From: Saprospiraceae bacterium
GTDB taxonomy: Bacteria > Bacteroidota > Bacteroidia > Chitinophagales > Saprospiraceae
Assembly: GCA_015490175.1 (NCBI GenBank)
Contig: WFYJ01000001.1
Coordinates: 1 to 35,040 of the forward strand
Reading direction: 5' to 3'
Length of the DNA stretch: 35,040 bases
Shown here: piece by piece, positions 22,716 through 32,673 of the stretch
How positions within the stretch are numbered: the stretch's first letter is position 1
Layout of the letters: each line of letters begins with the position of its first letter
Notes under the pieces: model-generated
Databases searched by the model: none
What the model was told of the DNA's origin: nothing
The model's input: only the letters and a program-made list of their open reading frames with translations
Position numbers and translations under genes: made by a program

Positions 22716-24638
22716 TTGCCCACACTCGAAGACATACTGCGCCAATACTGGGGATACGCGCACTTCCGCCCGCTGCAGCGCGAGGTGATCGAGTCGGTAA
22801 TGCAGGGGCACGATACGCTGGCCCTCTTCCCTACTGGCGGCGGCAAGTCGCTCTGTTACCAGGTGCCGGCCCTGGCGCGCGAAGGGGTGGCCATCATCGT
22901 CTCGCCGCTCATTGCGCTGATGGAAGACCAAGTGATGCAACTGCGCCGCCGCGGCATCCGCGCCGCCGCCATCCATTCGGGCCTGCGCAAAGCCGACATC
23001 GACCGCATCTTCGACAACTGCATCTACGGCGACGTGAAGATGCTGTACCTGTCGCCCGAGCGACTGCAGACCGAGCTGGCACGCGTGCGCATCGGCAAGA
23101 TGAAGGTCAGCCTGCTGGCCGTAGATGAAGCCCACTGCGTGTCGCAATGGGGCTACGACTTCCGGCCGCCCTATCTCGAGATCGGCCCCTTTCGCGACGA
23201 GGTGCTGCCCGAAGTGCCTGTGCTGGCGCTGACGGCCACGGCCACCGAAGAGGTGGCTCGCGACATTTGCGACAAGCTCCATTTTGGCGAAGGCCACAGG
23301 GTCTTTCGGAAGTCCTTTGCACGGCCCAATCTGACCTACGTCGTGCTCCACGAAGAAAACAAGCTCGCCAAGCTCCTCGACATCCTGAAGAAAGTGCCGG
23401 GCAGCTCGGTGGTGTACGCGCGCAACCGCCGCCAGACGCGCGAGGTAGCCCGCTGGCTGCGGCAACGCGGCATCCGCGCCGACTTCTATCATGCCGGTCT
23501 GGACTATACCACTCGCTCGCAGCGACAGGAAGCCTGGATCAAAGGGCAGACGCGCGTGATGGTGGCCACCAACGCCTTCGGCATGGGTATCGACAAGGCC
23601 GACGTGCGCACCGTCGTCCACCTCGACCTGCCCGACAGCCTCGAAGCGTATTTCCAGGAAGCCGGCCGCGCCGGCCGCGACGGCAAAAAGGCGTGGGCCG
23701 TGCTGCTGTACCATGACGAAGACAGAAAACGACTGGAGCGCCAGCTCGCCGTATCGTGGCCCGAGCTGCACGAGATCCGCCGCGTGTACCACGCCCTGTG
23801 CAACCATCTGGGCGTGCCGATAGGCGGTGGCGCCTTGCAGTCGTTCGATTTCGACCTGTCCACTTTTTGCAAGCGCTTCAATCTGGAGGTGCTGCCTGCC
23901 TGGCACGCCCTCAAGGTGCTCGAACAGGAGGGCTGGATTGCCATGAACGAGGCAGTGTACGTGCCGGCCACGATCAAGGTGCTGGTTTCGCGCGAGCAAT
24001 TGTACGATTACCTGCTGCGCCATCCGAAGCTGGAGCGGGTGCTGAAAGCATTGTTGCGCATGCTGCAGGGCGTCCACCTCGACTACGTGCGATTGCACGA
24101 GCAGAAGCTGGCCCGATTGCTTGAAATGGAACAGCGCGCCCTGCAGCAGGCACTGAAGGTGATGCACGAACACCAGGTGGTGGACTACCGCCCCCAGAAG
24201 GAAGCGCCGCAACTGATGCTGCTGCACGAGCGCGTGCCCGCTGAAAACCTGACCATCGATCTTCAGCGCTACCGCTTCCTCAAAGAGCGGCAGCAAGCAC
24301 GCATCGCGGCGGCCATACGCTACGCCACCGAGGTCGAGTGTCGCAGTCTGCAACTGCTGCGTTACTTCGGCGAAGCCGAGGCCCGGCCTTGCGGCAAATG
24401 CGACGTATGCCTGGGACGGCACGAGACGAAGCTGGCGCCCGACGACCTCAGGCGATACGTCGAAAAGATCCGGGCGCTGCTGCACCACCAGCCGCTCACC
24501 GTGGCACAGGTACTCGAGGCCTTCAGCCCGAAGCGGCAGCAACGCATGCTGCACGCCATCGAACACATGGTGGACGAAGGGTTGCTGATCAAAGACGGCG
24601 ACCTGCTCTCGCTGCCCCCGCAAAAAGCCGACACGTGA
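22716..24638 (+). CDS. recQ: ATP-dependent DNA helicase RecQ
   Basis: A 640-residue 3'-5' DNA helicase of recombination and fork repair. Motifs: [11 protein letters not shown] (motif 0), Walker A PTGGGKS at 39-45, DEAH at 137-140 with [18 protein letters not shown], and motif [12 protein letters not shown] (314-323). The zinc site has the exact RecQ spacing C-x16-C-x2-C-x2-C (ECRSLQLL, then PCGKCDVC), followed by a winged-helix-like region. No HRDC domain is obvious. The frame is open from 22494 but has no ATG before motif 0, and the upstream part reads through repeat-like sequence. TTG 22716 ([14 protein letters not shown]) is the likely start. The gene overlaps the next by 4 bp. Confidence 0.92.
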   Translation: MPTLEDILRQYWGYAHFRPLQREVIESVMQGHDTLALFPTGGGKSLCYQVPALAREGVAIIVSPLIALMEDQVMQLRRRGIRAAAIHSGLRKADIDRIFDNCIYGDVKMLYLSPERLQTELARVRIGKMKVSLLAVDEAHCVSQWGYDFRPPYLEIGPFRDEVLPEVPVLALTATATEEVARDICDKLHFGEGHRVFRKSFARPNLTYVVLHEENKLAKLLDILKKVPGSSVVYARNRRQTREVARWLRQRGIRADFYHAGLDYTTRSQRQEAWIKGQTRVMVATNAFGMGIDKADVRTVVHLDLPDSLEAYFQEAGRAGRDGKKAWAVLLYHDEDRKRLERQLAVSWPELHEIRRVYHALCNHLGVPIGGGALQSFDFDLSTFCKRFNLEVLPAWHALKVLEQEGWIAMNEAVYVPATIKVLVSREQLYDYLLRHPKLERVLKALLRMLQGVHLDYVRLHEQKLARLLEMEQRALQQALKVMHEHQVVDYRPQKEAPQLMLLHERVPAENLTIDLQRYRFLKERQQARIAAAIRYATEVECRSLQLLRYFGEAEARPCGKCDVCLGRHETKLAPDDLRRYVEKIRALLHHQPLTVAQVLEAFSPKRQQRMLHAIEHMVDEGLLIKDGDLLSLPPQKADT

Positions 24639-25741
24639 AGCGCATCGTCCTGACCGTAACGACCGACCTGAGCTTCGACCAACGCATGCAGCGCATCGCC
24701 GCTGCGCTGGCCGAGGGCGGATACGACGTTTGGCTCGTGGGGCGCGCCCTGCCCGACTCGCCCCCGCTCCAGCCCGCACCCTGGCACCAGGTGCGCCTGT
24801 CGTGTCGCCACCACAAGGGCAAACTGTTTTACCTCGAATACAACCGGAAGCTGTGGAGCCTGCTCCGCCAGCTCGAATGCGACACCATCGCCGCCGCCGA
24901 CCTCGACACTTTGCTGCCTGCGGCTCAGGTGGCTTCCGCCAAACGCATCCCGCTGGTATTCGACGCACATGAACATTTTACGGAAGTGCCCGAGGTGGTG
25001 GAGCGCCCGTTGGTGCGCTGGCTGTGGGGGCGCGTGGCCCACTACGGCATCCCGCGGGCGCGCCTGGCTTATACCGTGGGGCCGCGCCTGGCCGACCTGC
25101 TCGCCCGCACGTACCGACGCCCTTTCGAGGTGGTGCGCAACGTGCCCGTGTTCGACGAGCGCCTACCCGTGCGCACGCGGCCGCCCGAGCCGCCCTTCGT
25201 CATCCTGTATCAGGGAGCGCTCAATGAGGGGCGCGGGCTGGAGTGCGCCATCGAGGCCATGACGCGCTTGCCCGACACGTTCGAGCTGTGGCTCGCCGGC
25301 GAGGGCGACCGGTCGGCTGCCTTGCGGCAAAAAGCTGCTGCTTCGCCCGCTTCGGCGCGCATCCGTTTTCTCGGCAAGGTGCCGCCCGCTCTTTTGCGGA
25401 AGCTGACACCCGAGGCCTGGCTGGGCCTGAACCTGCTCGAACACAAGGGTCTCAGCTACTACTACTCGCTCGCCAACAAGGCGTTTGACTACATGCACGC
25501 CGGCGTGCCGGCCCTCCATCCCGACTTCCCGGAATATCGGCAACTCGTGGCGGACCATGGCGTGGGACTGCTGCTCGAGCGGCTCTCCCCCACCCTGCTC
25601 GCGCAAACCATCGAGCGGCTGGCCGCACAGCCCGAGCAGTGGCGCACCATGCACCAGCGCTGCCTCGAGGCCCGCCGCCACCTCAACTGGCAGCAGGAAG
25701 CCGACCACCTGCGCGCCCTCTATGCGCGTTTGTGGTCGTGA
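24635..25741 (+). CDS. Glycosyltransferase, GT4-type
   Basis: A 368-residue GT-B fold glycosyltransferase. The N-terminal domain begins [20 protein letters not shown], with the acceptor-side [13 protein letters not shown] segment. The C-terminal nucleotide-sugar domain has [33 protein letters not shown] and the conserved family E in [12 protein letters not shown], which replaces the usual ExxxxxGxP motif in part. Sugar and acceptor are unknown; likely role in surface polysaccharide or glycolipid synthesis, cytoplasmic face. It starts at GTG 24635 inside the recQ stop codon (GTGA), so it is probably translationally coupled to recQ. Its stop abuts the convergent stop of the next gene. Confidence 0.85.
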   Translation: MKRIVLTVTTDLSFDQRMQRIAAALAEGGYDVWLVGRALPDSPPLQPAPWHQVRLSCRHHKGKLFYLEYNRKLWSLLRQLECDTIAAADLDTLLPAAQVASAKRIPLVFDAHEHFTEVPEVVERPLVRWLWGRVAHYGIPRARLAYTVGPRLADLLARTYRRPFEVVRNVPVFDERLPVRTRPPEPPFVILYQGALNEGRGLECAIEAMTRLPDTFELWLAGEGDRSAALRQKAAASPASARIRFLGKVPPALLRKLTPEAWLGLNLLEHKGLSYYYSLANKAFDYMHAGVPALHPDFPEYRQLVADHGVGLLLERLSPTLLAQTIERLAAQPEQWRTMHQRCLEARRHLNWQQEADHLRALYARLWS

Positions 25742-27334
25742 TCAGTCACAGGGAAAGCGCGTGGCGTCGGCCTCCTCTACGTCGAAGAGCCAGTGGGGCG
25801 GCACCGTGTCGCGATCGCGCAGACAGCCTTCCTCGAGATAGGGATAAATCTGGTCGTAGCGGCGGATTTCATGGACGCTGATGCGCCGAAATATGTGCGT
25901 GCGGTTGATCTGGTCGGGGCTGCGCAAGCCCGCCGCAGCCATCAACTCGGCAAAGGCTTCCACCGTCTCATCGTGAAAGTTGGCCACGCGCTGCGCTTTG
26001 TCTTCCACCACCAGCCCCTGCACCAGCTCGGGCTTCTGGGTGGCCACGCCGGTGGGACAGGTGTTGCGGTTGCATTCCAACGCCTGGATGCAGCCCAGCG
26101 CCAGCATCATGCCGCGAGCCGAGTAGCAGGCGTCGGCGCCAAGCGCCATGGCGCGAAAGATGTGAAACCCTGTCAGGATCTTGCCCGCAGCAAACAGCTT
26201 GATGTCGCGTTTGAGGCCATAGCCCACCAGCGCATCGTAGGCGAAAGCCAGCCCCTCGCGGAACGGCATGCCCACCGAATTGGAAAACTCGAGCGGCGCA
26301 GCTCCCGTGCCACCCTCGCCGCCATCGATGGTGATGAAGTCGGGCTTGATGCCCGTCTCGATCATGGCCTTGCACAACGCAATGAACTCACTGCAGCGAC
26401 CAATGCACAGCTTGAAGCCCACCGGCTTGCCGCCCGCCAGCTCGCGCAACTGAGCGATGAATTCCATCAGCTCTACGGGCGTAGTGAATGCCGTATGCCA
26501 GGGCGGCGACAGCACGGCCGTGCCCGGCTCCACCCCCCGGATGGCTGCAATCTCGGGCGTGTTCTTGCGTGCGGGCAGGATGCCGCCATGCCCCGGTTTG
26601 GCACCTTGCGAGAGCTTTACCTCGATCATCTTGACCTGGTCGAGTGCGGCGCGCTTCTGAAATTCTTCGGGCGAAAACCGACCGTCGGGGGTGCGACAGC
26701 CGAAGTAGCCGGTGCCGAACTGGAAGATCAGGTCGCCCCCGCCTGACAGATGGTAAGGGCTGATGCCCCCCTCGCCGGTGTTGTGCGCAAAGCCGGCCAG
26801 GGCCGCGCCTTTGTTCAGGGCCATCACCGCATTCTTGCTCAACGCGCCGAAGCTCATGGCCGAAATGTTGAATATGCTGGCCTCATAGGGCCTGCTGCAA
26901 TCGGGTCCGCCTACCCGCACGCGCGGCCGGCGATCCACTTCCTCGAACGGCACCGGCCGAATGCTGTGGTTCATCCATTCGTAACCTTCCTCGTACACGT
27001 CGAGCTGCGTACCGAAGGGATTGGTGTCGAGCTCCCGCTTGGCGCGGGCATAGACCACTGAACGAAACACGCGGCTGATGGGCGTACCGTTGGTATCGCT
27101 CTCGATGAAGTACTGGTAAATCTTGGGCCGCAGCTCCTCCATGAAGTAGCGGCCGTGCCCCACGATGGGGAAGTTGCGCAGGATGGCATGGCGCCGCTGC
27201 ACCAGGTCGTACACCAGCACGGCCGTCCAGGGCACCCACAGCGCAAAGCCCCACCACGCCCGGGGCCACCACATCGAAAGCGCACCCATGGCCACGGCCC
27301 AGATCAGGGTGAAAGCGATGATTTCGTTTCGCAT
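25742..27334 (-). CDS. FMN-binding glutamate synthase-family protein
   Basis: A 530-residue membrane-attached member of the glutamate synthase central/FMN domain family. Two N-terminal helices (about 5-22 and 27-43) are followed by the barrel: SAMSFGALSKNAVMALNKGA, HNTGEGGISPYH, KPGHGGILP, the DGGEGGTGAAP phosphate site, and FAAGKILTGFH. A C-x5-C-x4-C motif (C415, C421, C426) matches the 3Fe-4S ligands of GltB. The glutaminase domain of true GltB is absent, so it is not a complete glutamate synthase; the substrate of this stand-alone class is not established. The open frame extends 32 codons upstream, but ATG 27334 starts the first helix. A terminator separates it from the barrel gene upstream. 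Confidence 0.9.
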   Translation of the reverse strand: MRNEIIAFTLIWAVAMGALSMWWPRAWWGFALWVPWTAVLVYDLVQRRHAILRNFPIVGHGRYFMEELRPKIYQYFIESDTNGTPISRVFRSVVYARAKRELDTNPFGTQLDVYEEGYEWMNHSIRPVPFEEVDRRPRVRVGGPDCSRPYEASIFNISAMSFGALSKNAVMALNKGAALAGFAHNTGEGGISPYHLSGGGDLIFQFGTGYFGCRTPDGRFSPEEFQKRAALDQVKMIEVKLSQGAKPGHGGILPARKNTPEIAAIRGVEPGTAVLSPPWHTAFTTPVELMEFIAQLRELAGGKPVGFKLCIGRCSEFIALCKAMIETGIKPDFITIDGGEGGTGAAPLEFSNSVGMPFREGLAFAYDALVGYGLKRDIKLFAAGKILTGFHIFRAMALGADACYSARGMMLALGCIQALECNRNTCPTGVATQKPELVQGLVVEDKAQRVANFHDETVEAFAELMAAAGLRSPDQINRTHIFRRISVHEIRRYDQIYPYLEEGCLRDRDTVPPHWLFDVEEADATRFPCD

Positions 27335-27374
27335 GAACACAAACGGATTTTGGAGGTGAGCAAATGGCTTTCGC

Positions 27375-27418
27375 CAAAATACGCAAGGCCCCGCGGATCG
27401 TCGTCCGCAGGGCCTTGC
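27375..27418 (-). terminator. Intrinsic terminator of the barrel gene
   Basis: GCAAGGCCC (27383-27391) pairs with GGGCCTTGC (27410-27418), with an inner GCGGA/TCCGC stem. On the minus strand GTATTTTGG follows. It lies about 30 bp after the stop of the barrel gene and before the flavoprotein gene. Confidence 0.7.
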
Positions 27419-27448
27419 ACGAGACGCCACTGTCCTCTGGTGGACTTT

Positions 27449-29104
27449 TCAGAAGCGGGCCGAGGCCCCAAGCAGGAAGTTCAAACCGTAAGTGGGATAG
27501 TATTGCCAGCGCTGCCGCTTGTTGTTGAGCAGGTTGTTGAGCTGCATCCACACGCTGATGTGGTCGGTGAAGCGGTAATCTACCGCCAGGCTCAGGTCGA
27601 ACAGGCCGTTGAGGTTTTCAGGCGTGCCGTCGGTGCCCGGTACGGGCACGCCGTTTTCCACGAACAGGTCGCTGCGCACCCGCAAGGCCCCTTCGAGGCC
27701 CGAGTAAGTGACGAAGCTGTTGAGCGTCAGCGAGGGCAGGTGCCAGGGCTTGGCCTGCGCGTTCAGGTCGTACACGTTCTGGCGCACGGCGCCCCCCACC
27801 TCGATGCCTTCGAAGGGACGCGCCAACAGCGAACCGGCCAGGTAGAAAATGCGGGCCGTGTCGTACACCGTCGCAAAACGCCGGCGGATACTCGTGTCGG
27901 TGGTGTCGAGCAGGAAAAGCGGCAGGTCATTGGCGCGCTTGAAGCCCACCTTGCCGCTGTACTCCACGATGTTCAGGTTGCCCTTGATGCCCCCGTAGAA
28001 ATCGAGATAGTCAGTGGTCTTGAGCGTCAAAGCCGGAAAGCGCGAAGCGATGAAGGGGTTGTATTCGCTCAGTGAGCGGAAGGTGTTCTTTTCGCGGTCG
28101 CCCTGGGCGGCAGCGAAGACCATCAGCTTGTTGCCTGCAAGCTGGACGGTGGCTTCCACGTCGGGATACACGCTGAACTCCTGCTCGAAGCTCACCAGCC
28201 GCAGGCCGCCCTTCACCTTGAAAGCGTCGCCGTGGAACGCAAACGAAGGGTTGAGCGTGTAGGTGTTCAACTTCTGCGTGGTGGTATCCTCGTAGCCCGT
28301 AAGGTCCACCTGCACGCCGAGGTGGAGCGGATGCGTTTCGGCAATCCACTTCGTGGCGTCGAGGTTGAGCAGGAAACCCGTTTCGCGGGCAGCGTAATTG
28401 TCGGAAAGGAGGTAGAGGTCGAAGCCGGCGTCGTAATTGATGTCGCCCACGTTCCGGGTAGCGTTGAAAATGGAAGCTCCGGCCGAAAAGGTCTTGAACA
28501 CCTGACGCACCTCATCGGCAGGGATGCCCGTGGTGTCGCTGCCATCGAAGTTGTAGCCGTAGAAATGCACGCGATCGGAATCGTAGTCGAGGTGGCCCTT
28601 CACCCCAAAGCCCTGCTCGCTGTACCAGGTGCCCTTGGCGCCCAGCTGCGTTTGGGCGAAAGCCTGATTCTCCACCTCGTCGTTCGACAGGTCGGCCGCA
28701 TGGTGCTTGACGCGAAACAGCAGGTCGGCCGTCTTCTCGGCCAGCACGTGGTACGACGCCTCGCCGTAGATCGACTTGGGCAGGCCCACGCCCGCACGCA
28801 CGAATCCGTTGTACACAGGGGGCAGCGGTTCGCCCCGGAAGGCCAGGGGCCGGATGCGCGGCGGCGGATAGTCGATCGAAAGGGTGCGCGGCGTCAGCTC
28901 ATACTGCAGCCGCGGCCGCGTCGTGTCGGCGGGAGGCAGTGAAGGCGTCAGCGGCAGCTTTTCCACCTCGAGCAACTGCGCCTCGAAGTTGGCAATCACT
29001 TCCACCTGCTCGCCCGGCAGGTCGTCCTGGGCTTGCAGGGCCAGCGGTGCCAGCCACAGCACCCACAGCAGGCTTCCGTATCGCGACAATATGTGCTTTG
29101 TCAT
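27449..29104 (-). CDS. Outer-membrane beta-barrel (TonB-receptor-like)
   Basis: A 551-residue protein with a signal peptide (LLWVLWLAPLALQAQ) and many amphipathic beta strands. Both the many alternating-residue strands (GFVRAGVGLP, SIYGEASYHVL, FAFHGDAFKVKGGLRLV) and the aromatic end (YYPTYGLNFLLGASARF, terminal Phe) are typical of outer-membrane barrels. No plug domain or TonB box is visible, so it is receptor-like rather than a proven transporter. The N-terminal PPADTTRPRLQYELTP region is proline-rich, a feature of this barrel class. It lies downstream of the TPR gene in the same direction with a 455-bp repeat-filled gap; this pairing of large TPR protein and barrel suggests a common envelope task. 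Confidence 0.82.
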   Translation of the reverse strand: MTKHILSRYGSLLWVLWLAPLALQAQDDLPGEQVEVIANFEAQLLEVEKLPLTPSLPPADTTRPRLQYELTPRTLSIDYPPPRIRPLAFRGEPLPPVYNGFVRAGVGLPKSIYGEASYHVLAEKTADLLFRVKHHAADLSNDEVENQAFAQTQLGAKGTWYSEQGFGVKGHLDYDSDRVHFYGYNFDGSDTTGIPADEVRQVFKTFSAGASIFNATRNVGDINYDAGFDLYLLSDNYAARETGFLLNLDATKWIAETHPLHLGVQVDLTGYEDTTTQKLNTYTLNPSFAFHGDAFKVKGGLRLVSFEQEFSVYPDVEATVQLAGNKLMVFAAAQGDREKNTFRSLSEYNPFIASRFPALTLKTTDYLDFYGGIKGNLNIVEYSGKVGFKRANDLPLFLLDTTDTSIRRRFATVYDTARIFYLAGSLLARPFEGIEVGGAVRQNVYDLNAQAKPWHLPSLTLNSFVTYSGLEGALRVRSDLFVENGVPVPGTDGTPENLNGLFDLSLAVDYRFTDHISVWMQLNNLLNNKRQRWQYYPTYGLNFLLGASARF

Positions 29105-29177
29105 GATGGTGTTGTTTAGGAATATACTCGCTTCAAAGTGGTTGGGAAAATCCGGCTTTTTGATGGCGCAATCGGTG

Positions 29178-29480
29178 TATACTCAAATCAAAGTGGTTTG
29201 GGAAATCCTGTTGTATTGGTTTAGGGTTTAGAGTTCAGGGTTTAAAGTTTAAAGTTTTTATTGTTGATTATCAGTTTTTTGTCAAATCCTCGGTTCTTCG
29301 GTTCCCCATTCATCAAAACCGCAGCCTTCGGCCGCAGAAAGCGCAGCTTGAACACAGTTTGTGCGGTCGGTCACTCCCTCACTCACTCCCTCCCTCACTC
29401 CATCTCTCCTCCCTCCATCTCGGAAAAAATCGTCCATTGGCTATCGGCAATAATTCCCAAACCGAATTGCGTTGAGTATA
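29178..29480 (-). repeat. Composite repeat with 27-bp inverted ends
   Basis: Ends 29178-29204 (TATACTCAA, then GTTTGGGAA) and 29454-29480 (TTCCCAAAC, then TTGAGTATA) are inverted copies matching at 22 of 27 positions. Inside: 7-nt array (29218-29259), a CAGTTTTTTGTCAAA segment, the hairpin core (29321-29335) and the purine-rich segment in complement. A lone half-end is at 29119-29145. Between 29105 and 29559 no gene is supported. Confidence 0.78.
29315..29335 (-). terminator. Repeat-borne hairpin after the TPR gene
   Basis: On the minus strand GCGGCC-GAA-GGCTGC is followed by GGTTTTG. Orientation and place suit termination of the TPR transcript before the barrel gene. Confidence 0.45.
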
Positions 29481-29520
29481 ATCGGTGTAATCGGTGAACT
29501 ACTGCGTGCTCCGTCGCTCC
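29481..29520 (+). repeat. 40-bp direct repeat, left copy
   Basis: Begins ATCGGTGTAATCGGTGAACT and matches 32746-32785 at 35 of 40 positions in the same orientation. The two copies enclose the TPR gene. Confidence 0.75.
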
Positions 29521-29559
29521 ATCTCTCATTCACTCATTCTCTCCTCTCTCCTCACAAAA

Positions 29560-32500
29560 TCAGTGTCCTTCTTCGAGGAACGGCTCTTCGCCTTCGGTGC
29601 TGAGGCGGTTGCTCGCACCGGAGGCCTGCTTGACCTGTTCGAGCTTGCGGCGCGCTTCGGCCAGGATTTCGGGGTCGCCGTCCTGGTACTGTTCGAGCAG
29701 GGCTTCGAGTGCGGCGCGCGCACTGAACAGGTCGCCCCGCTCCATGTAGATGTCGGCCAGCAGCAACACGCTCTTGGCCACCCAGTATTTGTGGGCGCCG
29801 CTGGCGGCGTTGTTGCTCATGCACTTTTCTTCGGCTTTCGCCAAATCGCGGTTCAGGTAGTAGATGTAGGCGATGAGGTAGCGCGCCTCGGCCGTCATGA
29901 CGTTGTCGCTCAGCGCTTCGACGTGCTCGAAGGCGGCCAGGGCCGTGTCGTAGTCCTTCTGATCGAAAGCCACCTTGCCCAGGTAGAAATAGGCCTTGGC
30001 TTTCTGCAGGTTGGACGCGCCCGGGTGGTTGATCACCTTGCGCGCCAGGTCGGGGATGACGTCGGTGCGCTTCGTCTCCCAGGCGCAAGCCAGGGCACCG
30101 GTATAGGCCAGCAGGCGCTGATCGTCAGACACGGCCTCGTCCATCAGCTTGCGGTAATACTCGTAGGCCAGGTCGTAGTCTTTTTCGTGCTCCTCGGCAA
30201 TGATGGCTGCTTTTTCGAGCGCCTTGAGGTAGAATCGGCTCTTGCCGCGCTCGATCACCTTGCGGTAGTCCTGCAGCGCCTGGCTGTACTGCTTGAGTGC
30301 GAGGTAGCTGTCGCCCCGCGCGTACAGGGCTTCGAGGGCGTGGCTGCCATTGGGAAACTTGCGCAGATAGTCGGTGAGCTGCTGGATGGCGCGGGCATAG
30401 TCGCCCTCCTCATACGGTGCAATGGCCGCCTTGAACGACAGCGAGTCGCGCGAGTAGTTGTCGGTTTTGAAGTTGGGAATGGTTTCGAGGAAGGCGAAGT
30501 ACTCGTCGGGCCGGCCCAGGTCGTACAGGTAGATCTCTTCGAGCGATTTGAGGGCCGACTGTCCTTCTTCGGCCGTGGGGTTGTTGGCGAAGACGCGCTT
30601 GTAGTACTCGATGGCCGTCTGGAGCGAGCCGGCGTTGTAGGCGATGAGGCCGAGCTTGAGCAAAGCCTTGTTGACCAGCGGGCTGGCCGGGTAGTCGCTG
30701 ATGAGGCGCTCCAGCGGCTGGCGCGCCCGGTTGAGCTGGCCGGCATCTTGGTAGGTGTTGCCCAGCTCGTAGAGGGCGTCGTCGGCAAAGGGCGAGTTGG
30801 GATAGTTGTTGACCAGTTGCTCGAGGGCCATGATCTTTTCGGTGATGTTTTCGCGCAGACCCTCGATGATGGCCTTCTGGTAGATGGCATATTCGAAACC
30901 GCGATAGCCGTTGCGGATGGCCTCGTCGTAGAAGCGCACGGCTTCGGCGTAGCGCTTGCGCTTGAACAGGCAGTCGCCCGCGCGCAGCGTGGCATCGCCC
31001 AGCACGTCCTGCTTCACATACTCGCTGCGGATCAGGGCGCGGTTGCGCTTGATGGCCGCCACGCAGTCCTGGAAGTATCCCTGTGCCGAGCTGTAGTTTT
31101 TCAGCTTCAGGTAGTTGTAGCCCTGCAGGTAGGTGCCCGTGTAGATGGAGGCTTCATCGGGCAGGCCCGTCAGGCTGCGCGCCTCACTGAGGAACTGGTT
31201 GGCGAGCTGGATGCTGCGCTGATACTGCTTGCGGCGATGTGCGATCTCGGCCAGCCAGTAACGCGCCTGCGCCTTCAGGGCCAGATCGACGGGCGCGTCG
31301 AGCGACTTGAGGAAATATTTCTCTGCCTGCTCGTCGTTGGCTGCCTGCATCAACTGAACGGCTCGGTTGAAGGCCACCGTCTGGTAGGCGCGCCGCATCT
31401 GCGGCGACATGGTGGGCATGCTTTCGAGGATGGCCAGGGCCCGCTCGTAGTCGCGCGTCCTGATGAACATGTCGCTCATCACCTGCTGCGCCTCGCTGTA
31501 CCAGGGCGAGTCGGGCTTGATTTGCCGAAAGGCAGCCAGCGCGTCGCTGTCGAAGCCCAGCTCATACGAGAGCCTGGCATAGTGGAACAGGGCTTCTTCG
31601 CGCAGATCGGGGTCGTAATTCATGCGGGCGGCGGCACCGAAGGCGTTGCGCGCTGCCGTGCGGTTGTTGGTCTTGAGGTAGCAGTCGGCCAGGTAAAACA
31701 TGGCGTACTGCCCCATGGGGCTGTCTTCGTCGGCGAGCTGCTCGAAGTTTTTGGCGGCAGCCGCATACTTGCCCACCTTGTACTGGGCATACGCCAGTTG
31801 GTAGAACTCCTCGGGCCGCATGCGGCCCGTGCGCTCGGCATAGTATTCGAGATGGGGCACCGCTTTCGCAAAATCGCCCAACTCGAACCAGGCTTGCCCC
31901 ACGAGCTGGTGGAGTTCCTTGGTTTTGCGCAAGCCGCGCTCGTCGAGGCGCGGCTCGGCATATTCGATGAGCTGGCGAAACTGCCCCTGGGCAAAGTAGA
32001 TCTGGGCGATGTAGTAGGGCACGTGACCGGCATACTTGCGCGATCGCTCCACCAAACGGAAGCTCTTGATCGCCGCATCGTAGTTGCCGTCGAAAAACTC
32101 GCACAGGCCGTAGTAGTAGTTGGCCGGATAGTAGTACGGCCCTTCGATGTGGCGGATCTCGCGGAAGTTGGTCTTGGCTTCCCGGAATTTCTTTTTGGCA
32201 AAAAAGGCATAGCCCATCTTGAAGCGCACCTCGGCTTTCTGCTCGTCGCTCAGCTCCCAGCCGGGGATGCGCGCAAAAAACTCGATGGCCTTGTCGTAGT
32301 CCTTCGAATCGAAGAAATAGTTGGCTGCCTCGATGAGCGCCTGCGTCGCCACGGGATCGGGCTCATAGGTGCGGATGAAGTCGAGGATGTAGCGCTCGGC
32401 ATCGGGCAACTGCAAGCGCAGGGCCGACTGCGCATAGCCGAACCGGGCCTTCATGCGCAACAGCTCGTAGTCGGTATCGTGCACGGGCTCGAGCCGGTCC

Positions 32501-32673
32501 ACGGCCTGCGCAAAGGCCTCCATGGCCTGCCCGTACAGGCCCTGCGCGTAATAATCCTGCCCTTGTTTCCACAGGGCAAGTGCCTCGGTAAACACGGCGG
32601 TCTGCTGCGCCTCGGCAGGCCATGCCAGACCAATGGCCACAATGGCCGTAAACATCCATTTTGCCATCTTCAT
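29560..32673 (-). CDS. Large periplasmic TPR protein
   Basis: A 1,037-residue exported protein with a signal peptide (WMFTAIVAIGLAWPAEA) followed almost wholly by tetratricopeptide-type helix pairs, at least 15, from about 30 to 1000 (for example ALWKQGQDYYAQGLYGQAMEAF, YELGNTYQDAGQLNRARQPLERL, KAKAYFYLGKVAFDQKDYDTAL). The C-terminal tail is acidic and disordered (STEGEEPFLEEGH). No enzyme motif is seen. The repeats resemble the YbgF/BamD class, which assists envelope and outer-membrane processes; the beta-barrel gene downstream suggests a common task in outer-membrane assembly or transport. ATG 32673 starts the signal peptide. The plus strand opposite shows an unusually long open frame, but it is a codon-usage shadow. 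Confidence 0.87.
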   Translation of the reverse strand: MKMAKWMFTAIVAIGLAWPAEAQQTAVFTEALALWKQGQDYYAQGLYGQAMEAFAQAVDRLEPVHDTDYELLRMKARFGYAQSALRLQLPDAERYILDFIRTYEPDPVATQALIEAANYFFDSKDYDKAIEFFARIPGWELSDEQKAEVRFKMGYAFFAKKKFREAKTNFREIRHIEGPYYYPANYYYGLCEFFDGNYDAAIKSFRLVERSRKYAGHVPYYIAQIYFAQGQFRQLIEYAEPRLDERGLRKTKELHQLVGQAWFELGDFAKAVPHLEYYAERTGRMRPEEFYQLAYAQYKVGKYAAAAKNFEQLADEDSPMGQYAMFYLADCYLKTNNRTAARNAFGAAARMNYDPDLREEALFHYARLSYELGFDSDALAAFRQIKPDSPWYSEAQQVMSDMFIRTRDYERALAILESMPTMSPQMRRAYQTVAFNRAVQLMQAANDEQAEKYFLKSLDAPVDLALKAQARYWLAEIAHRRKQYQRSIQLANQFLSEARSLTGLPDEASIYTGTYLQGYNYLKLKNYSSAQGYFQDCVAAIKRNRALIRSEYVKQDVLGDATLRAGDCLFKRKRYAEAVRFYDEAIRNGYRGFEYAIYQKAIIEGLRENITEKIMALEQLVNNYPNSPFADDALYELGNTYQDAGQLNRARQPLERLISDYPASPLVNKALLKLGLIAYNAGSLQTAIEYYKRVFANNPTAEEGQSALKSLEEIYLYDLGRPDEYFAFLETIPNFKTDNYSRDSLSFKAAIAPYEEGDYARAIQQLTDYLRKFPNGSHALEALYARGDSYLALKQYSQALQDYRKVIERGKSRFYLKALEKAAIIAEEHEKDYDLAYEYYRKLMDEAVSDDQRLLAYTGALACAWETKRTDVIPDLARKVINHPGASNLQKAKAYFYLGKVAFDQKDYDTALAAFEHVEALSDNVMTAEARYLIAYIYYLNRDLAKAEEKCMSNNAASGAHKYWVAKSVLLLADIYMERGDLFSARAALEALLEQYQDGDPEILAEARRKLEQVKQASGASNRLSTEGEEPFLEEGH

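Noticed and set aside
22659-24968. 769-codon minus-strand frame opposite recQ
   Set aside because: RecQ motifs and zinc site on the plus strand are unambiguous.
25742-27334. Complete glutamate synthase large subunit (gltB)
   Set aside because: The glutaminase and gltB C-terminal domains are missing and two membrane helices are present instead.
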